From JBQLZQ01 sp052168355 (lineage in GTDB: Bacteria > Pseudomonadota > Alphaproteobacteria > DSM-16000 > Inquilinaceae), in NCBI GenBank assembly GCA_052168355.1, contig JBQLZQ010000023.1:12890-76889 (forward strand): a DNA stretch of 64,000 bases. The letters run 5' to 3'. A program made the position numbers and the translations under genes. Positions within the stretch are counted from its first letter, which is position 1; each line of letters begins with the position of its first letter. This document shows, in pieces, positions 51,100 through 60,382 of the stretch. The notes under the pieces are model-generated. The model was given only the letters and a program-made list of their open reading frames with translations. It was not told the DNA's origin and made no database searches.

Positions 51100-53079
51100 A
51101 TGTCGCTTTCGCTCAATCGACCGGCGCTGGCGTTCATCCACGACCTCATCATGGCCGGCACGTCGTTCGGACTGGCGCTTTACCTGCGGTGGGGCAACCA
51201 GATGTTCCAGCAGGACATGCAGGTTCTGGTCTATGGCGTGCCGCTGTTCATCGTCATCGCCGGGCTATCCTTCCAGTTCTTCGGCATGTACCGGGGCGTG
51301 TGGCGGTACGCGTCGATGCCCGACCTTCTGGCCATCGGCAAGGCGGTCTCGCTGGCCATCCTGATCTTTCTTCCGGCCCTGTTCCTGCTCAACCGCCTGG
51401 ACCCCATTCCACGGTCGGTCCCGGTAATCCAATGGTGCCTGCTGATGATCATGCTGGGCGGTCCCCGCGCCGTCTACCGCCTCATCCGGGATCAGCGGCT
51501 GGCCCGCCATCTCGGGGCGGAGGTGAGGATACGCATCCCCGTTCTTCTGGTCGGCATGGGACCGGGAACCGAGATTTTCATCCGGGCGATGCGCAACAAC
51601 CGCGACGCCGACTATCGCGTGGTCGGCATCCTGAGCGTGGACGACAACCAGACCGGCCGGGCCATTCACGGCGTTCCGGTGCTGGGGCATGTGGACGAGA
51701 TCGAGGACGCGGTAGCGGGCCTGTCGGAGCGCGAACGGCCGCAACGGGTGATCCTGACAAAGGCAAAGGGGAACATCGACGGCGACATGGTCCGCCGATT
51801 GATCGTCCGCGCCGAACGGCTGGGTCTGACGTTGGCCCGGCTGCCCAGCCTGACCGAATTCAAGTCCGCCGTCGATGACGGGCCCATCGGGCTGCGGCCG
51901 ATCGCGCTGGAAGACCTTCTGGGACGACCTCAGGTCGTGCACGACAAAACGCCGGTCGAAAAGCTCATTACCGGACGCCGGGTCCTGATCACCGGCGCCG
52001 GCGGCACCATCGGCGCTGAACTGACCCGCCAGGTCGCGGTCTTTCGCCCGGCCTGCCTGATCCTGGCCGACAACAGCGAATTCAACCTCTACAACATCCA
52101 CCTCGACCTGCAGGAAAATCATCCCGAAATCGATTGCCGCCCCCTGCTCTGCGACATCCGCGATCGCGACTACATCCACGCCGAAATGCAGCGCCAGTCG
52201 CCGGAGATCGTCTTCCACGCGGCCGCCCTCAAGCATGTGCCGATGGTCGAGGCCAACCCGCTCCAGGGCGCCCTGACCAATGCCGTGGGGACCCGTAACG
52301 TGGCCGACGCGGCGCGCGCCTGCTGCGCCATCGCCATGATCCAGATTTCCACGGACAAGGCGGTCAGTCCGACCAGCGTCATGGGCGCCAGCAAACGGCT
52401 GGCCGAAAGCTACTGTCAGGCGCTCGATGTCGCCGCCCGCGAAACCGATCCGGCCGTATCGACACCGGGCACGCGGTTCCTGACCGTGCGCTTTGGCAAC
52501 GTGCTGGGATCGAGCGGATCGGTCATTCCGCTGTTCCAGCGCCAGCTTGCCCGCGGCGGCCCCCTGACGGTGACCGACCCGGATATCACCCGCTATTTCA
52601 TGACGGTCCGCGAAGCGGTTGAACTGGTGCTTCAGGCATCGGCGCACGGCCTGACCGACCATGGCGAAAAGGGCCGCATCTTCGTGCTCGACATGGGCCG
52701 GCCGATCAAGATCGCCGACATCGCCCGCCAGCTGATCCGTCTGGCCGGACTGGAACCCGATGTCGACGTGACCTTGGAGTTCACCGGGCTGCGGCCGGGC
52801 GAAAAGCTGTTCGAGGAATTGTACGATCCCAACGGCGAAACCCCGGTATCAACGTCCACCAACGGCGTTTTCGCGGTGACGCCAAGCCGGATGGAGTTGG
52901 GCGTTCTCAACCGGGTCCTCGACGATCTGGTCGCCCTGGAGCCGTTGTCCGACGGCAACGGGGTGCGAAGGGTCCTGGCGGCCGCCGTCCCCGGCTTCTG
53001 GCAGCAACCGACGGTCCCCGGCGTCAAAGCCCCCGATGTGAAAGCCAATGTTGTCGCCCTGAAACGTCTGACGCGGTGA
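51100..53079 (+). CDS. WbpM/CapD-type membrane nucleotide-sugar 4,6-dehydratase
   Basis: 659 residues from ATG 51100 with GAGG upstream (a GTG immediately before, at 51097, is also in frame). Four N-terminal transmembrane helices, a middle Rossmann-like domain, and a C-terminal SDR with TGAGGTIGAELTRQV. The catalytic segment is STDKAVSPTSVMGASKRLAE, with the Met-x3-Lys variant of long dehydratases such as WbpM and PglF. These convert UDP-GlcNAc to the 4-keto-6-deoxy sugar. The saccharopine-type gene overlaps its stop (GTGA), which suggests co-expression. Confidence 0.9.
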   Translation: MSLSLNRPALAFIHDLIMAGTSFGLALYLRWGNQMFQQDMQVLVYGVPLFIVIAGLSFQFFGMYRGVWRYASMPDLLAIGKAVSLAILIFLPALFLLNRLDPIPRSVPVIQWCLLMIMLGGPRAVYRLIRDQRLARHLGAEVRIRIPVLLVGMGPGTEIFIRAMRNNRDADYRVVGILSVDDNQTGRAIHGVPVLGHVDEIEDAVAGLSERERPQRVILTKAKGNIDGDMVRRLIVRAERLGLTLARLPSLTEFKSAVDDGPIGLRPIALEDLLGRPQVVHDKTPVEKLITGRRVLITGAGGTIGAELTRQVAVFRPACLILADNSEFNLYNIHLDLQENHPEIDCRPLLCDIRDRDYIHAEMQRQSPEIVFHAAALKHVPMVEANPLQGALTNAVGTRNVADAARACCAIAMIQISTDKAVSPTSVMGASKRLAESYCQALDVAARETDPAVSTPGTRFLTVRFGNVLGSSGSVIPLFQRQLARGGPLTVTDPDITRYFMTVREAVELVLQASAHGLTDHGEKGRIFVLDMGRPIKIADIARQLIRLAGLEPDVDVTLEFTGLRPGEKLFEELYDPNGETPVSTSTNGVFAVTPSRMELGVLNRVLDDLVALEPLSDGNGVRRVLAAAVPGFWQQPTVPGVKAPDVKANVVALKRLTR

Positions 53080-54167
53080 ACACGCCTTCGGATCGGCCCA
53101 GCCGCGTCCTGATCCTGGGCGCTGGCAAGATCGGATCGGCGATCATGGAGATGTTGTCGGGCACGGACGATTACGACGTCACCGTCGGCGACCGGAGTGC
53201 CGCCGCCTTGGACCGTTTGACCGGCACGCGGTTCACCAGGTCCCAGATCGACGTCACCGACGGTGCCGCCCTGCGCGCCGCGCTTGACGACATGGATATG
53301 GTTCTGAGCGCCGGACCCTTTACCTTGACCCCGGCCATTGCCGAGGCGGCCCGCGACAGCGGCACGCACTATTTCGATTTGACGGAGGACGTGGCCGGGA
53401 CGCGCCACGTAAAGGGACTGGCCGAGGGGTCGCGGACGGCGTTCATGCCGCAATGCGGGCTGGCACCCGGTTTCATATCGGTCGTCGCGTACGACGTGAC
53501 AAAGCGGTTCGACACGCTGGAAGATGTCCATATGCGGGTCGGCGCATTGCCGGTCTATCCGTCGAACGCGCTGAAATACAATCTGACCTGGAGCACCGAC
53601 GGGCTGATCAATGAATACTGCAACCCGTGCGAGGCAATCCATGACGGTGAACTGCGGGAGGTGCTGCCGCTGGAAGGCGACGAGGCATTCGCCCTCGACG
53701 GCACCGAGTATGAGGCCTTCAACACCTCGGGCGGTCTTGGCACCCTGGGCGAAACCCTGGCCGGCCGGGTGCGCAACCTCAATTACAAGACGGTGCGTTA
53801 TCCCGGTCACCGGAGCGTGGTACGGCTGTTGATCCATGAGCTGAAGCTGGGTGAACGGCGCCACGTCCTGAAGGACATTCTGGAGACGGCTATCCCCATC
53901 ACCCTGCAGGATGTCGTCCTCATCTTCGTCACCGTCAGCGGCTGGCAGAACGGGCGGCTGACCCAGGAAAGCTATGCCAAGAAGATCTACAGCCGCGAGA
54001 TCGGCGGCCGGGTCTGGAGTGCCATTCAGATCACCACGGCGGCCGGGATCTGCGCCATGGTCGACCTGATGCGCCAAGGCAAGCTGCCGAACGCGGGCTT
54101 TGTCCGGCAGGAACAGGCGGTTCTGGACGATCTTCTCGCCAATCGCTTCGGCCGCTATTACGCCTGA
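53076..54167 (+). CDS. Saccharopine dehydrogenase-family protein
   Basis: 363 residues, start GTG 53076 overlapping the previous stop. It opens VLILGAGKIGSAIMEMLSGT and carries GLAPGFISVVAYDVTKRFD and MRVGALPVYPSNALKYNLTW, the pattern of saccharopine dehydrogenase-type reductases (spermidine/saccharopine family). The substrate is unknown. Though it follows the polysaccharide genes it need not belong to that pathway; the ornithine decarboxylase gene in this window suggests polyamine metabolism as one possibility. Confidence 0.82.
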   Translation: MNTPSDRPSRVLILGAGKIGSAIMEMLSGTDDYDVTVGDRSAAALDRLTGTRFTRSQIDVTDGAALRAALDDMDMVLSAGPFTLTPAIAEAARDSGTHYFDLTEDVAGTRHVKGLAEGSRTAFMPQCGLAPGFISVVAYDVTKRFDTLEDVHMRVGALPVYPSNALKYNLTWSTDGLINEYCNPCEAIHDGELREVLPLEGDEAFALDGTEYEAFNTSGGLGTLGETLAGRVRNLNYKTVRYPGHRSVVRLLIHELKLGERRHVLKDILETAIPITLQDVVLIFVTVSGWQNGRLTQESYAKKIYSREIGGRVWSAIQITTAAGICAMVDLMRQGKLPNAGFVRQEQAVLDDLLANRFGRYYA

Positions 54168-54242
54168 CCTGAAGGGAGCGCGCGAAAGCCCGAGGGAACA
54201 AACGCCGCCACCGGTCGTTTATGAAAACGGGGGACTGACGAC

Positions 54243-54653
54243 ATGCCGCCATCGAGAACTTGCCGGAATGAAGCCATGCCTGCGCAACCATTGTCACGAC
54301 TGGCACGGCTCCTGGGACCGGCCTGCGTCCTTATCTTGGCGACCGCATGCGTGACCCCAACGGCCGAACGCCCCACCGCCGAAACGGCGGCCGTGACACT
54401 GACGGGCCTGAGCACCAGCCAGATCAACGGCTGCGCGGGACGGCCCGCCGAAAGCATTGTCAACATCGAAAGCGGCAGTCGGACGCTGGTCTATCACTCC
54501 ACGGATCCGGAACGCGCCGACCCGGCGCTCTATTGCCGGACCTTGCTGGACGTTCGGGGGGAAACCATCACCGCTGTCCGCTTCCGCAATGCCGACGGTT
54601 CCCCGCGTCAGGACATCGGGCAATGCGCGCCCGTGGTTCCGGCATGTCTGTAG
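54243..54653 (+). CDS. Small lipoprotein of unknown function
   Basis: 136 residues (ATG 54243; ATG 54276 possible). A lipobox (LILATAC) ends the signal peptide. The mature part has three cysteines and a short repeat-like core ESIVNIESGSRTLVYHSTDP. No family recognised. It precedes the AsmA gene on the same strand by 13 bases. Confidence 0.65.
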   Translation: MPPSRTCRNEAMPAQPLSRLARLLGPACVLILATACVTPTAERPTAETAAVTLTGLSTSQINGCAGRPAESIVNIESGSRTLVYHSTDPERADPALYCRTLLDVRGETITAVRFRNADGSPRQDIGQCAPVVPACL

Positions 54654-54666
54654 AATCGCCCCGGTT

Positions 54667-56619
54667 GTGAGCGCCGTCAAAACAGCGGTCGCCACGGTGG
54701 CGGCGCTGGCCGCGGGCGTGATCGGTTTTGTCGTCCTGGGCGCTGCGGTCTTGGTGTTCGTGTGGGACTGGAACCATTTCAGGGGTATCGTCAACGACCG
54801 CGGCAGCGCCGCGACCGGGCGTGACTTCGCCGTCGAGGGCGATATCGATGTCGATCTGACCTGGCCGCCCCGGGTCACGCTGAACGACATTCGGCTGGGC
54901 AACCCCGACTGGGCCAGCGACCCCAATATGGCCGAAATCGAGATGCTCACCTTTACCATCGAAGTCCTCGATCTTCTGGTTGGCCGCGCCAACCTTCCCG
55001 AGTTGACGATCGCGGCACCGCGCCTGTGGTTGGAGCAGACCGCCGACGGAACCGCCAACTGGACGTTCACGCCCCTCGACGCTGCGGCGCCGGAAGACCG
55101 CGACAGCTTCCCCATCATCGGGCGGCTGCGTATCGACGACGGATTCCTGCGCTACCGGGACGCCGTCCGGAACATCGATCTGGAATCGCGATTGGCCACC
55201 GTGCGCGGCGACGGCGGCGACGGCGACGACCGTATCGAACTAACGGGTACCGGGACCCTGGAAGGCCGTGCCTTCGAGTTGTCGCTTCTGGCCGGCGCGT
55301 TGCTGACCCTGCGGGACGAAGACGTTCCCTACCCGGTCGACGCGGATCTGACCGTCGGCCCCACCCGCGCCCAGGCCAGCGGCACGTTGACCGCGCCGCT
55401 GCAGCTGACGGGGATGGATATGGAACTGACCCTGTCCGGTCAGAACGCCGGCGACCTTTTCCCGATCTTTGGCGTGCCCGTGCCCGACACCCCGCCCTAC
55501 GATGTCTCGGGCCGTCTGAGCCGAGACGGCGCGGTGTGGTCGTTTTCGGACTTTGCCGGAAAGGTCGGCGACAGCGACCTGGCCGGGACCTTGTCCTTCG
55601 ACACGTCGGCGGAACGCCTGTTCATTTCCGGCGACCTGACATCCAGCGTTCTGGATTTCGACGATCTGGGGCCGATCGTCGGCGCGCCGGTGGCCACCGG
55701 CGAAGGCGAGACCGCCTCCGATACCCAGAGGGAAATTGCGGCCGCCTATGCCGAACGGGAACGGCTTCTGCCCGATGCGCCTATCGACTTCGCGCGTGTC
55801 CGCAGCGTCGATGCGGAGATCGCGTTCAGGGGCGAGTCCATCATCGCTCCGGGGCTGCCCCTGGATACCGTGGACTTGCAGCTCGACCTTGAGAACGGAG
55901 TCTTGAAATTGGAGCCCGTGACCGTCGGCGTCGCCGGTGGCCAAGTGACCGCGGATATCGAGATCAATGCGCAAAAGGACGAGGTCGCCTCCTGGTACAA
56001 CGCGCGCTTAAGCGGTTTTCGTTTGGAAAGCTTTATTCCCGATGGCCACGCCGTCGGCGAAATCGTCGGTCGGGCGCAGCTTCAAGCCCTGGGCAACTCC
56101 GTCGCGGAGGCGGCGGCCAACGCCGACGGAGAAGTCTCGGTCATCCTCGAAGATGGCGAGATCAGCAATCTCGCGGTTGAACTGATCGGTCTGGATATCA
56201 TGGAATCTCTGGGGATTTTGGCCGCCGAGGACAGCGGCCGGGCGCCCATCCGCTGCGCCATCGCCTCGTTCTCCCTCGAGCAGGGCGTGGGCACCGCGCA
56301 AGCGCTGGTCATAGACACGGCCGATTCGACCGTCACCGGCGAAGGGACTTTCGATCTGGGCACCGAGACCGTCGATCTGGAACTGCTGGCCCACCCCAAG
56401 GACCCCAGCCTGTTCAGCGCCCGCGCGCCGATCCATGTCGAAGGATCGTTCAGCGCGGTGTCCGTCACACCGGACGCGGCGGCCCTGGCCGTGCGCATTC
56501 TGGCGGCGGCGGCCCTGGGTGTCGTTCTGACTCCGGTGGCCAGCGCCCTGGCCTTTGTCGAGCCCGGCTTTGGCGAGGACAGCAACTGCCAAGCCTTGAC
56601 GCGGCAGGCCGAGCAATAG
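54667..56619 (+). CDS. AsmA-family protein
   Basis: 650 residues with GTG start 54667. One N-terminal transmembrane helix (about 10-32), then a large periplasmic part: the AsmA N-domain pattern (DFAVEGDIDVDLTWPPRVTL, NDIRLGNPDWAS) and repeated TGTGTLEGR/TADG segments, with a typical AsmA C-terminal region (DLGTETVDLELLAHPKDPSL). AsmA-like proteins move phospholipids between inner and outer membranes. The long frame upstream of the GTG is another reading and should be disregarded. Confidence 0.85.
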   Translation: MSAVKTAVATVAALAAGVIGFVVLGAAVLVFVWDWNHFRGIVNDRGSAATGRDFAVEGDIDVDLTWPPRVTLNDIRLGNPDWASDPNMAEIEMLTFTIEVLDLLVGRANLPELTIAAPRLWLEQTADGTANWTFTPLDAAAPEDRDSFPIIGRLRIDDGFLRYRDAVRNIDLESRLATVRGDGGDGDDRIELTGTGTLEGRAFELSLLAGALLTLRDEDVPYPVDADLTVGPTRAQASGTLTAPLQLTGMDMELTLSGQNAGDLFPIFGVPVPDTPPYDVSGRLSRDGAVWSFSDFAGKVGDSDLAGTLSFDTSAERLFISGDLTSSVLDFDDLGPIVGAPVATGEGETASDTQREIAAAYAERERLLPDAPIDFARVRSVDAEIAFRGESIIAPGLPLDTVDLQLDLENGVLKLEPVTVGVAGGQVTADIEINAQKDEVASWYNARLSGFRLESFIPDGHAVGEIVGRAQLQALGNSVAEAAANADGEVSVILEDGEISNLAVELIGLDIMESLGILAAEDSGRAPIRCAIASFSLEQGVGTAQALVIDTADSTVTGEGTFDLGTETVDLELLAHPKDPSLFSARAPIHVEGSFSAVSVTPDAAALAVRILAAAALGVVLTPVASALAFVEPGFGEDSNCQALTRQAEQ

Positions 56620-56700
56620 GGCAACACCGTCGCGGTTGAACGCCGGGCACGGGGCGGGCATGGTGGCCGCCGGTCTAACGACACAGGCGGTGAGCCCATC

Positions 56701-57630
56701 ATGACAACGGCGCCGGCGGTGATTGCCGTCGATTGGGGATCCACAAACCTGCGCGCGTCGCTGTGCCGCGACGGCGTGGCCGTCGCCCACACGGAGGGCG
56801 CGTGGGGGCTGAAGGCCGCGCGGGACCAAGGCTTCGACATCGTGTTCGCCGAAAGCTGCGGCGACTGGCTGGCCGAGGCGCCCGAAGCAATCGTCATCCT
56901 GAGCGGCATGGTCGGCAGTCGCGGCGGTTGGCGCGAAGCGGGCTATGTCGACTGCCCGGCCGGTCTCGACGCTTTGGCCGGCGCCTTGACACCGGTCGAT
57001 GCCGCCGGCCGCACCCTATGGATCGCGCCGGGCCTGCGCCATCGGTCGGCGGCCGGGCATTGGGACGTGATGCGGGGCGAGGAAACCCAGACCCTGGGGG
57101 CGCTGTCCCTGCTCGACCCCGCCGACACCGACGCCACCCTGTTCTGCCTGCCCGGCACCCATTCCAAATGGGTGCTGTGCCAGGGACGCCGCATTGAACA
57201 ATTTTCCACCTTCGTCACCGGCGAGACCTTCGCCGTGCTCGACCGCCACAGCCTGCTGGGGCCGGGCGACGAAGCCGCCGACGCTCCGCCCGACTGGACC
57301 GCCTTCGATCGCGGGATCGACCGCAGCGCCCAGCCCGGCGGGCTGTTGCACCATCTGTTTTCCGCCCGTACCGAGCGGCTGTTCGAGACCGTCGACGCGG
57401 CGGGGCAGCGCGATCTTCTCTCCGGCCTGCTCATCGGCCACGAACTGCGCGCGGCGCTGGCCCTATTCGGCCATGCCGTCCGCGACCGGCCGGTGCGGAT
57501 CGTCGCCAGCACCGTCCTGACGGCCCGCTACGATCGGGCCTGTACCGCCCTGGATCTGATCACCGAACCGCCCCCGGACGGCGCACAGGTGGCCGGGGCC
57601 TGCCTGCTCGCCGACCGGGTTCCTCGCTGA
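56701..57630 (+). CDS. dgoK: 2-keto-3-deoxygalactonokinase DgoK
   Basis: 309 residues. The N-terminal ATPase signature IAVDWGSTNLRASLC, ILSGMVGSRGGW, WDVMRGEETQTLGAL, CLPGTHSKWV and the C-terminal GLLIGHELRAAL match DgoK. It phosphorylates 2-dehydro-3-deoxygalactonate in D-galactonate/D-galactose breakdown. The partner aldolase DgoA is not next to it, which is unusual. The next gene is a small DUF1127-like frame on the other strand. Confidence 0.92.
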   Translation: MTTAPAVIAVDWGSTNLRASLCRDGVAVAHTEGAWGLKAARDQGFDIVFAESCGDWLAEAPEAIVILSGMVGSRGGWREAGYVDCPAGLDALAGALTPVDAAGRTLWIAPGLRHRSAAGHWDVMRGEETQTLGALSLLDPADTDATLFCLPGTHSKWVLCQGRRIEQFSTFVTGETFAVLDRHSLLGPGDEAADAPPDWTAFDRGIDRSAQPGGLLHHLFSARTERLFETVDAAGQRDLLSGLLIGHELRAALALFGHAVRDRPVRIVASTVLTARYDRACTALDLITEPPPDGAQVAGACLLADRVPR

Positions 57631-57645
57631 CGGCTGACACTTCCG

Positions 57646-57813
57646 TCATCGGTCCAGCCCGATGTCCCGCCGCAAATACGGGGGCAGTCTGCCGATATCG
57701 GGCCGCGGCCGCGCCCGATCGCGGCCCTGACGACCGAACGGATGCAACAGCCGGAACACACGGCCGATGGACAGCCGGATCCCGAAGCGCGCTCTGAACA
57801 TTTCAAAAAACAT
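57646..57813 (-). CDS. DUF1127-like small protein
   Basis: 55 residues from the ATG at 57813 (the frame opens further upstream, to 57969, without similarity). The N-terminus is MFFEMFRARFGIRL and the end DIGRLPPYLRRDIGLDR resembles the DUF1127 C-terminal motif. Highly Arg-rich. Preceded by GCGAGAATATC. A second member of the family is at 30433. Real but weakly supported. Confidence 0.55.
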   Translation of the reverse strand: MFFEMFRARFGIRLSIGRVFRLLHPFGRQGRDRARPRPDIGRLPPYLRRDIGLDR

Positions 57814-58229
57814 GATATTCTCGCTTAGGTTGTGCCGAAGCCATAGCGTCTCCGACGGCGGACCGGGCTGGTCCGTCGGGTTATGACAAATTGCGATGGC
57901 GCGGGAGCCTGGCTCGGCAGGACGGACGCGCCGATGGTCTGGGGAGACGGCCGCTCGACCACGATGCATGCCCGCCGAGAACGCGGGTTGAGTGCATCGA
58001 ACGGCACCGGACGAAATGCCGGTGGCGAAAACTTCGGTTGTCAGGGTCTCGGGAGAAGACCCACCAAGCGGTCTACGGCGTCTGTCTTACCAGGCCGAGA
58101 GGGGGCGACAGGTCATAAGCATGCATCGGCCCTCCGCAAATGGTGAATCAAGATTTTCTATTTAACGGATCGGGATCGCGTCGGCAAGACAAAATTGGAG
58201 AAACAACGCGAGACCGGAATCTCCGTGCA
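57814..58229. other. Gene-poor region with no recognisable feature
   Basis: About 416 bases without a credible coding frame, repeat or RNA. It probably carries the promoter of the minus-strand DUF1127-like gene. Confidence 0.4.
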
Positions 58230-58772
58230 TCATACCGGTTCCAGGGGGCGATGCGGTTCCGGTGGCAGCGCCACGATGACGGCGTCGCCCGGGCGCACCG
58301 CGCCGCCCGCCAATACGATCCCCATGATCCCGGCCTTGCGGATCAGGGCACCGTCGGTCGCGCGGTCCAGGACGGCGGCCATCAGCCCCGGCGCGAACCG
58401 GTCCAGCTGGACGCACGGATTGCGAAGCCCCGTGACTTCGACCACCGCCGCGTCGCCCAGATGCAGCCGCGCCCCGCGCGGCAGGGCCAGCAGATCGACG
58501 CCGCTCGTGGTGATGTTCTCGCCCATGTCGCCGGCGGCGACGGCAAACCCCGCCGCCCGCAAGGCCTCGTGCAGCTCGGCGTGGATCAGATGGACCTGCC
58601 GCAGGTTCGGCTGCGTGGGATCGCGCGCCACCCGCGATCGGTGCTTGACCGTCCGGCCGCTGTGGGCGTCGCCGTCCACCCCAAGCCCCGCGACCAGCCG
58701 GATGCCGTCGAGCACCGGCTTGCTGAAATTGTGCGTGCCGTCCCGGCCGACAGCAACGACGATACCGGTCAT
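58230..58772 (-). CDS. MOSC-domain protein
   Basis: 180 residues from ATG 58772. MOSC (molybdenum cofactor sulfurase C-terminal) fold: GLGVDGDAHSGRTVKHRSRV, then QVHLIHAELHE, GDMGENITTSGVDLL and the cysteine segment EVTGLRNPCVQLDRF. Such small MOSC proteins bind molybdenum cofactor or transfer sulfur. It lies 34 bases downstream of the creatininase-family gene and both may be co-transcribed. moaA is elsewhere in the window. Confidence 0.88.
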   Translation of the reverse strand: MTGIVVAVGRDGTHNFSKPVLDGIRLVAGLGVDGDAHSGRTVKHRSRVARDPTQPNLRQVHLIHAELHEALRAAGFAVAAGDMGENITTSGVDLLALPRGARLHLGDAAVVEVTGLRNPCVQLDRFAPGLMAAVLDRATDGALIRKAGIMGIVLAGGAVRPGDAVIVALPPEPHRPLEPV

Positions 58773-58806
58773 GGGTCTCCGTTCCGCCTCGCGCGCCGGT
58801 ACGAAG

Positions 58807-59547
58807 TCAGAGGAAGGCGCGGTAATCCTCCGCCAGATCGGTGACCGCCGCCTCGTAGAGCTGCCGTCCGGCATCCGGCGTGGCCAGGGACGGATCGGAC
58901 CCGATGCGACCGTCGGGAAACTGGCGGCGATAGTCGAAGGCATCGTTGATGGTGCCGCCCGGCGCCACCTTGGGGGTCATGGTCGCGGTCTTGATCGACT
59001 CCGGAAACAGGTACTGGGTCACAGCCACCTCCGACGGCGTGGCATGGCTACCCTCCGAGGCGCCGTAGAGGGACCGGGACAGGCGCCCGACGCCCGCGGC
59101 GTCCCACCAGTTGCGCAGCCGGCAGCGGACGCCGGAGCCGTTGCCCTCCTCCCGGTTGAAGCTGGTCTCGGCGTAGATCTCCGAGAAGGCGGCGGTGACC
59201 GTGGCGACATTCCCGCCATGGCCGTTGATGAAATAGAACCGGTCGAACCCATGGCGGCCGAGCGACCGGACCATGTCCCGTACCACCGCGATCAGTGTCG
59301 ACGGGCGCAGGGTCATGGTCCCGGAAAAGGCCAGATGGTGCTGGGCCATGCCCACGGCGATGGTCGGCGCCACCAGGGCATCGACCTTTTCGCCGACACC
59401 CCTTGCGATGCCTTCGGCGCACAGGGCGTCGGTCCCCATCAGCCCGTTTGGCCCATGCTGCTCGGTCGATCCGATCGGCACGATAATACCGGTCGTGCGC
59501 TTCAGCCGATCTTCGACTTCCTGCCAGGTGCACAAATGCAAAAGCAT
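58807..59547 (-). CDS. Creatininase-family amidohydrolase
   Basis: 246 residues. The family metal-binding motifs are present: PIGSTEQHGPNGLMGTDAL (Glu/His/Asp) and FYFINGHGGN (His), and GMAQHHLAFSGTMTL. Members hydrolyse cyclic amides (creatinine, or formamido-pyrimidines in riboflavin-type pathways). Substrate is unknown. Upstream is an AAAGGA-type ribosome-binding site, and a TTAACCAT sequence overlaps its start. Confidence 0.88.
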   Translation of the reverse strand: MLLHLCTWQEVEDRLKRTTGIIVPIGSTEQHGPNGLMGTDALCAEGIARGVGEKVDALVAPTIAVGMAQHHLAFSGTMTLRPSTLIAVVRDMVRSLGRHGFDRFYFINGHGGNVATVTAAFSEIYAETSFNREEGNGSGVRCRLRNWWDAAGVGRLSRSLYGASEGSHATPSEVAVTQYLFPESIKTATMTPKVAPGGTINDAFDYRRQFPDGRIGSDPSLATPDAGRQLYEAAVTDLAEDYRAFL

Positions 59548-59654
59548 GGTTAACGGTCCTTTAAGGATTGGAGGGGGTCGGTTTTGCGGGCGCGATTAAC
59601 CGGCGGTCAACCTGCTTCCCATACCATCGGGACCAGCACCGAACCATCCCAAAC

Positions 59655-60239
59655 ATGCCGGAGTTTTCCACCATGGCAGAACGCACCGCACCGTCCTTGC
59701 GCCTTGGTCGCCGCCGGTTTCTGGCCACGACGGTGGCTGGCTTGGCGATGGCGCCGACCCTGGCCCGGGCCTCGACCGGGCTGGACGGATCACGGTCGCT
59801 GTCCATGGTCAACGTGCACAATGGCGAGCGAATCGATGTCGAGTATTTCCGCGACGGCTGGCAAGATCCCGACGCCCTGCTCCGCCTGAACCACTTTCTG
59901 CGCGACTGGCGGACCGGAGAGGTCATCGACATGGATGTCGGGACATTCGACATCCTCTATCAGGTCCGCCGCTCGCTGGGCACGCGCGAGCCGTTCCGGA
60001 TCATCAGCGGTTACCGCTCGCCAAGGACCAACGCCCGGCTGGCCGCCGCCGGACGCGGCGTGGCCAAGCGCAGCTATCACATGAAGGGCCAGGCCATCGA
60101 CATCGCCCTGCCGGGCACCCGCCTTGAGGGCCTCCGCGATTGCGCGATGTCTCTGCGGGCCGGCGGCGTCGGCTACTATCCCCGCAGCGGTTTTGTGCAT
60201 GTCGATACCGGACCGTCCCGGACCTGGGCCGGATCCTGA
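59655..60239 (+). CDS. DUF882/YcbK-type (M15-like) protein with Tat signal
   Basis: 194 residues from ATG 59655 (ATG 59673 possible). A twin-arginine signal (LRLGRRRFLATTVAGLAMAP) precedes the domain VNVHNGERIDVEYFRDGWQD, then IISGYRSPRTNARLA, KRSYHMKGQAIDIALPG with the metal-binding His and Asp, and GFVHVDTGPSRTW. DUF882 proteins are related to M15 carboxypeptidases and cut peptidoglycan peptides in the periplasm. It is convergent with the small gene next to YeeE. Confidence 0.85.
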   Translation: MPEFSTMAERTAPSLRLGRRRFLATTVAGLAMAPTLARASTGLDGSRSLSMVNVHNGERIDVEYFRDGWQDPDALLRLNHFLRDWRTGEVIDMDVGTFDILYQVRRSLGTREPFRIISGYRSPRTNARLAAAGRGVAKRSYHMKGQAIDIALPGTRLEGLRDCAMSLRAGGVGYYPRSGFVHVDTGPSRTWAGS

Positions 60240-60246
60240 TCGGGTT

Positions 60247-60372
60247 TTAGGGCGTTGCGGGCTCCGCGGCCGGCGTTTCCGGTGCCCGCGTCGAGGCCCA
60301 ATGGTCGGCCGCGACGGCCGCCGTCGCCACGGCGAATGCCAGGATCACGATCAGCCGGTTGACGCCGCTCAC
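60247..60372 (-). CDS. Very small single-helix membrane protein
   Basis: 41 residues with GTG start 60372, ten bases after the YeeE stop and preceded by GAGGG. The sequence is a single hydrophobic helix (VNRLIVILAFAVATAAVAA) with a short Pro/Glu-rich tail. Too short for family assignment, but its place directly after yeeE in the same operon is suggestive. Confidence 0.4.
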   Translation of the reverse strand: MSGVNRLIVILAFAVATAAVAADHWASTRAPETPAAEPATP

Positions 60373-60382
60373 GGCATAACCC

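Noticed and set aside
51265..52662. A 465-residue minus-strand frame opposite the WbpM-like gene
   Set aside because: No recognisable motifs, while the plus strand encodes a full dehydratase.
57883..58146. An 87-residue plus-strand frame in the gene-poor region after dgoK
   Set aside because: No ribosome-binding site, no family pattern, mixed composition; looks like random open frame.
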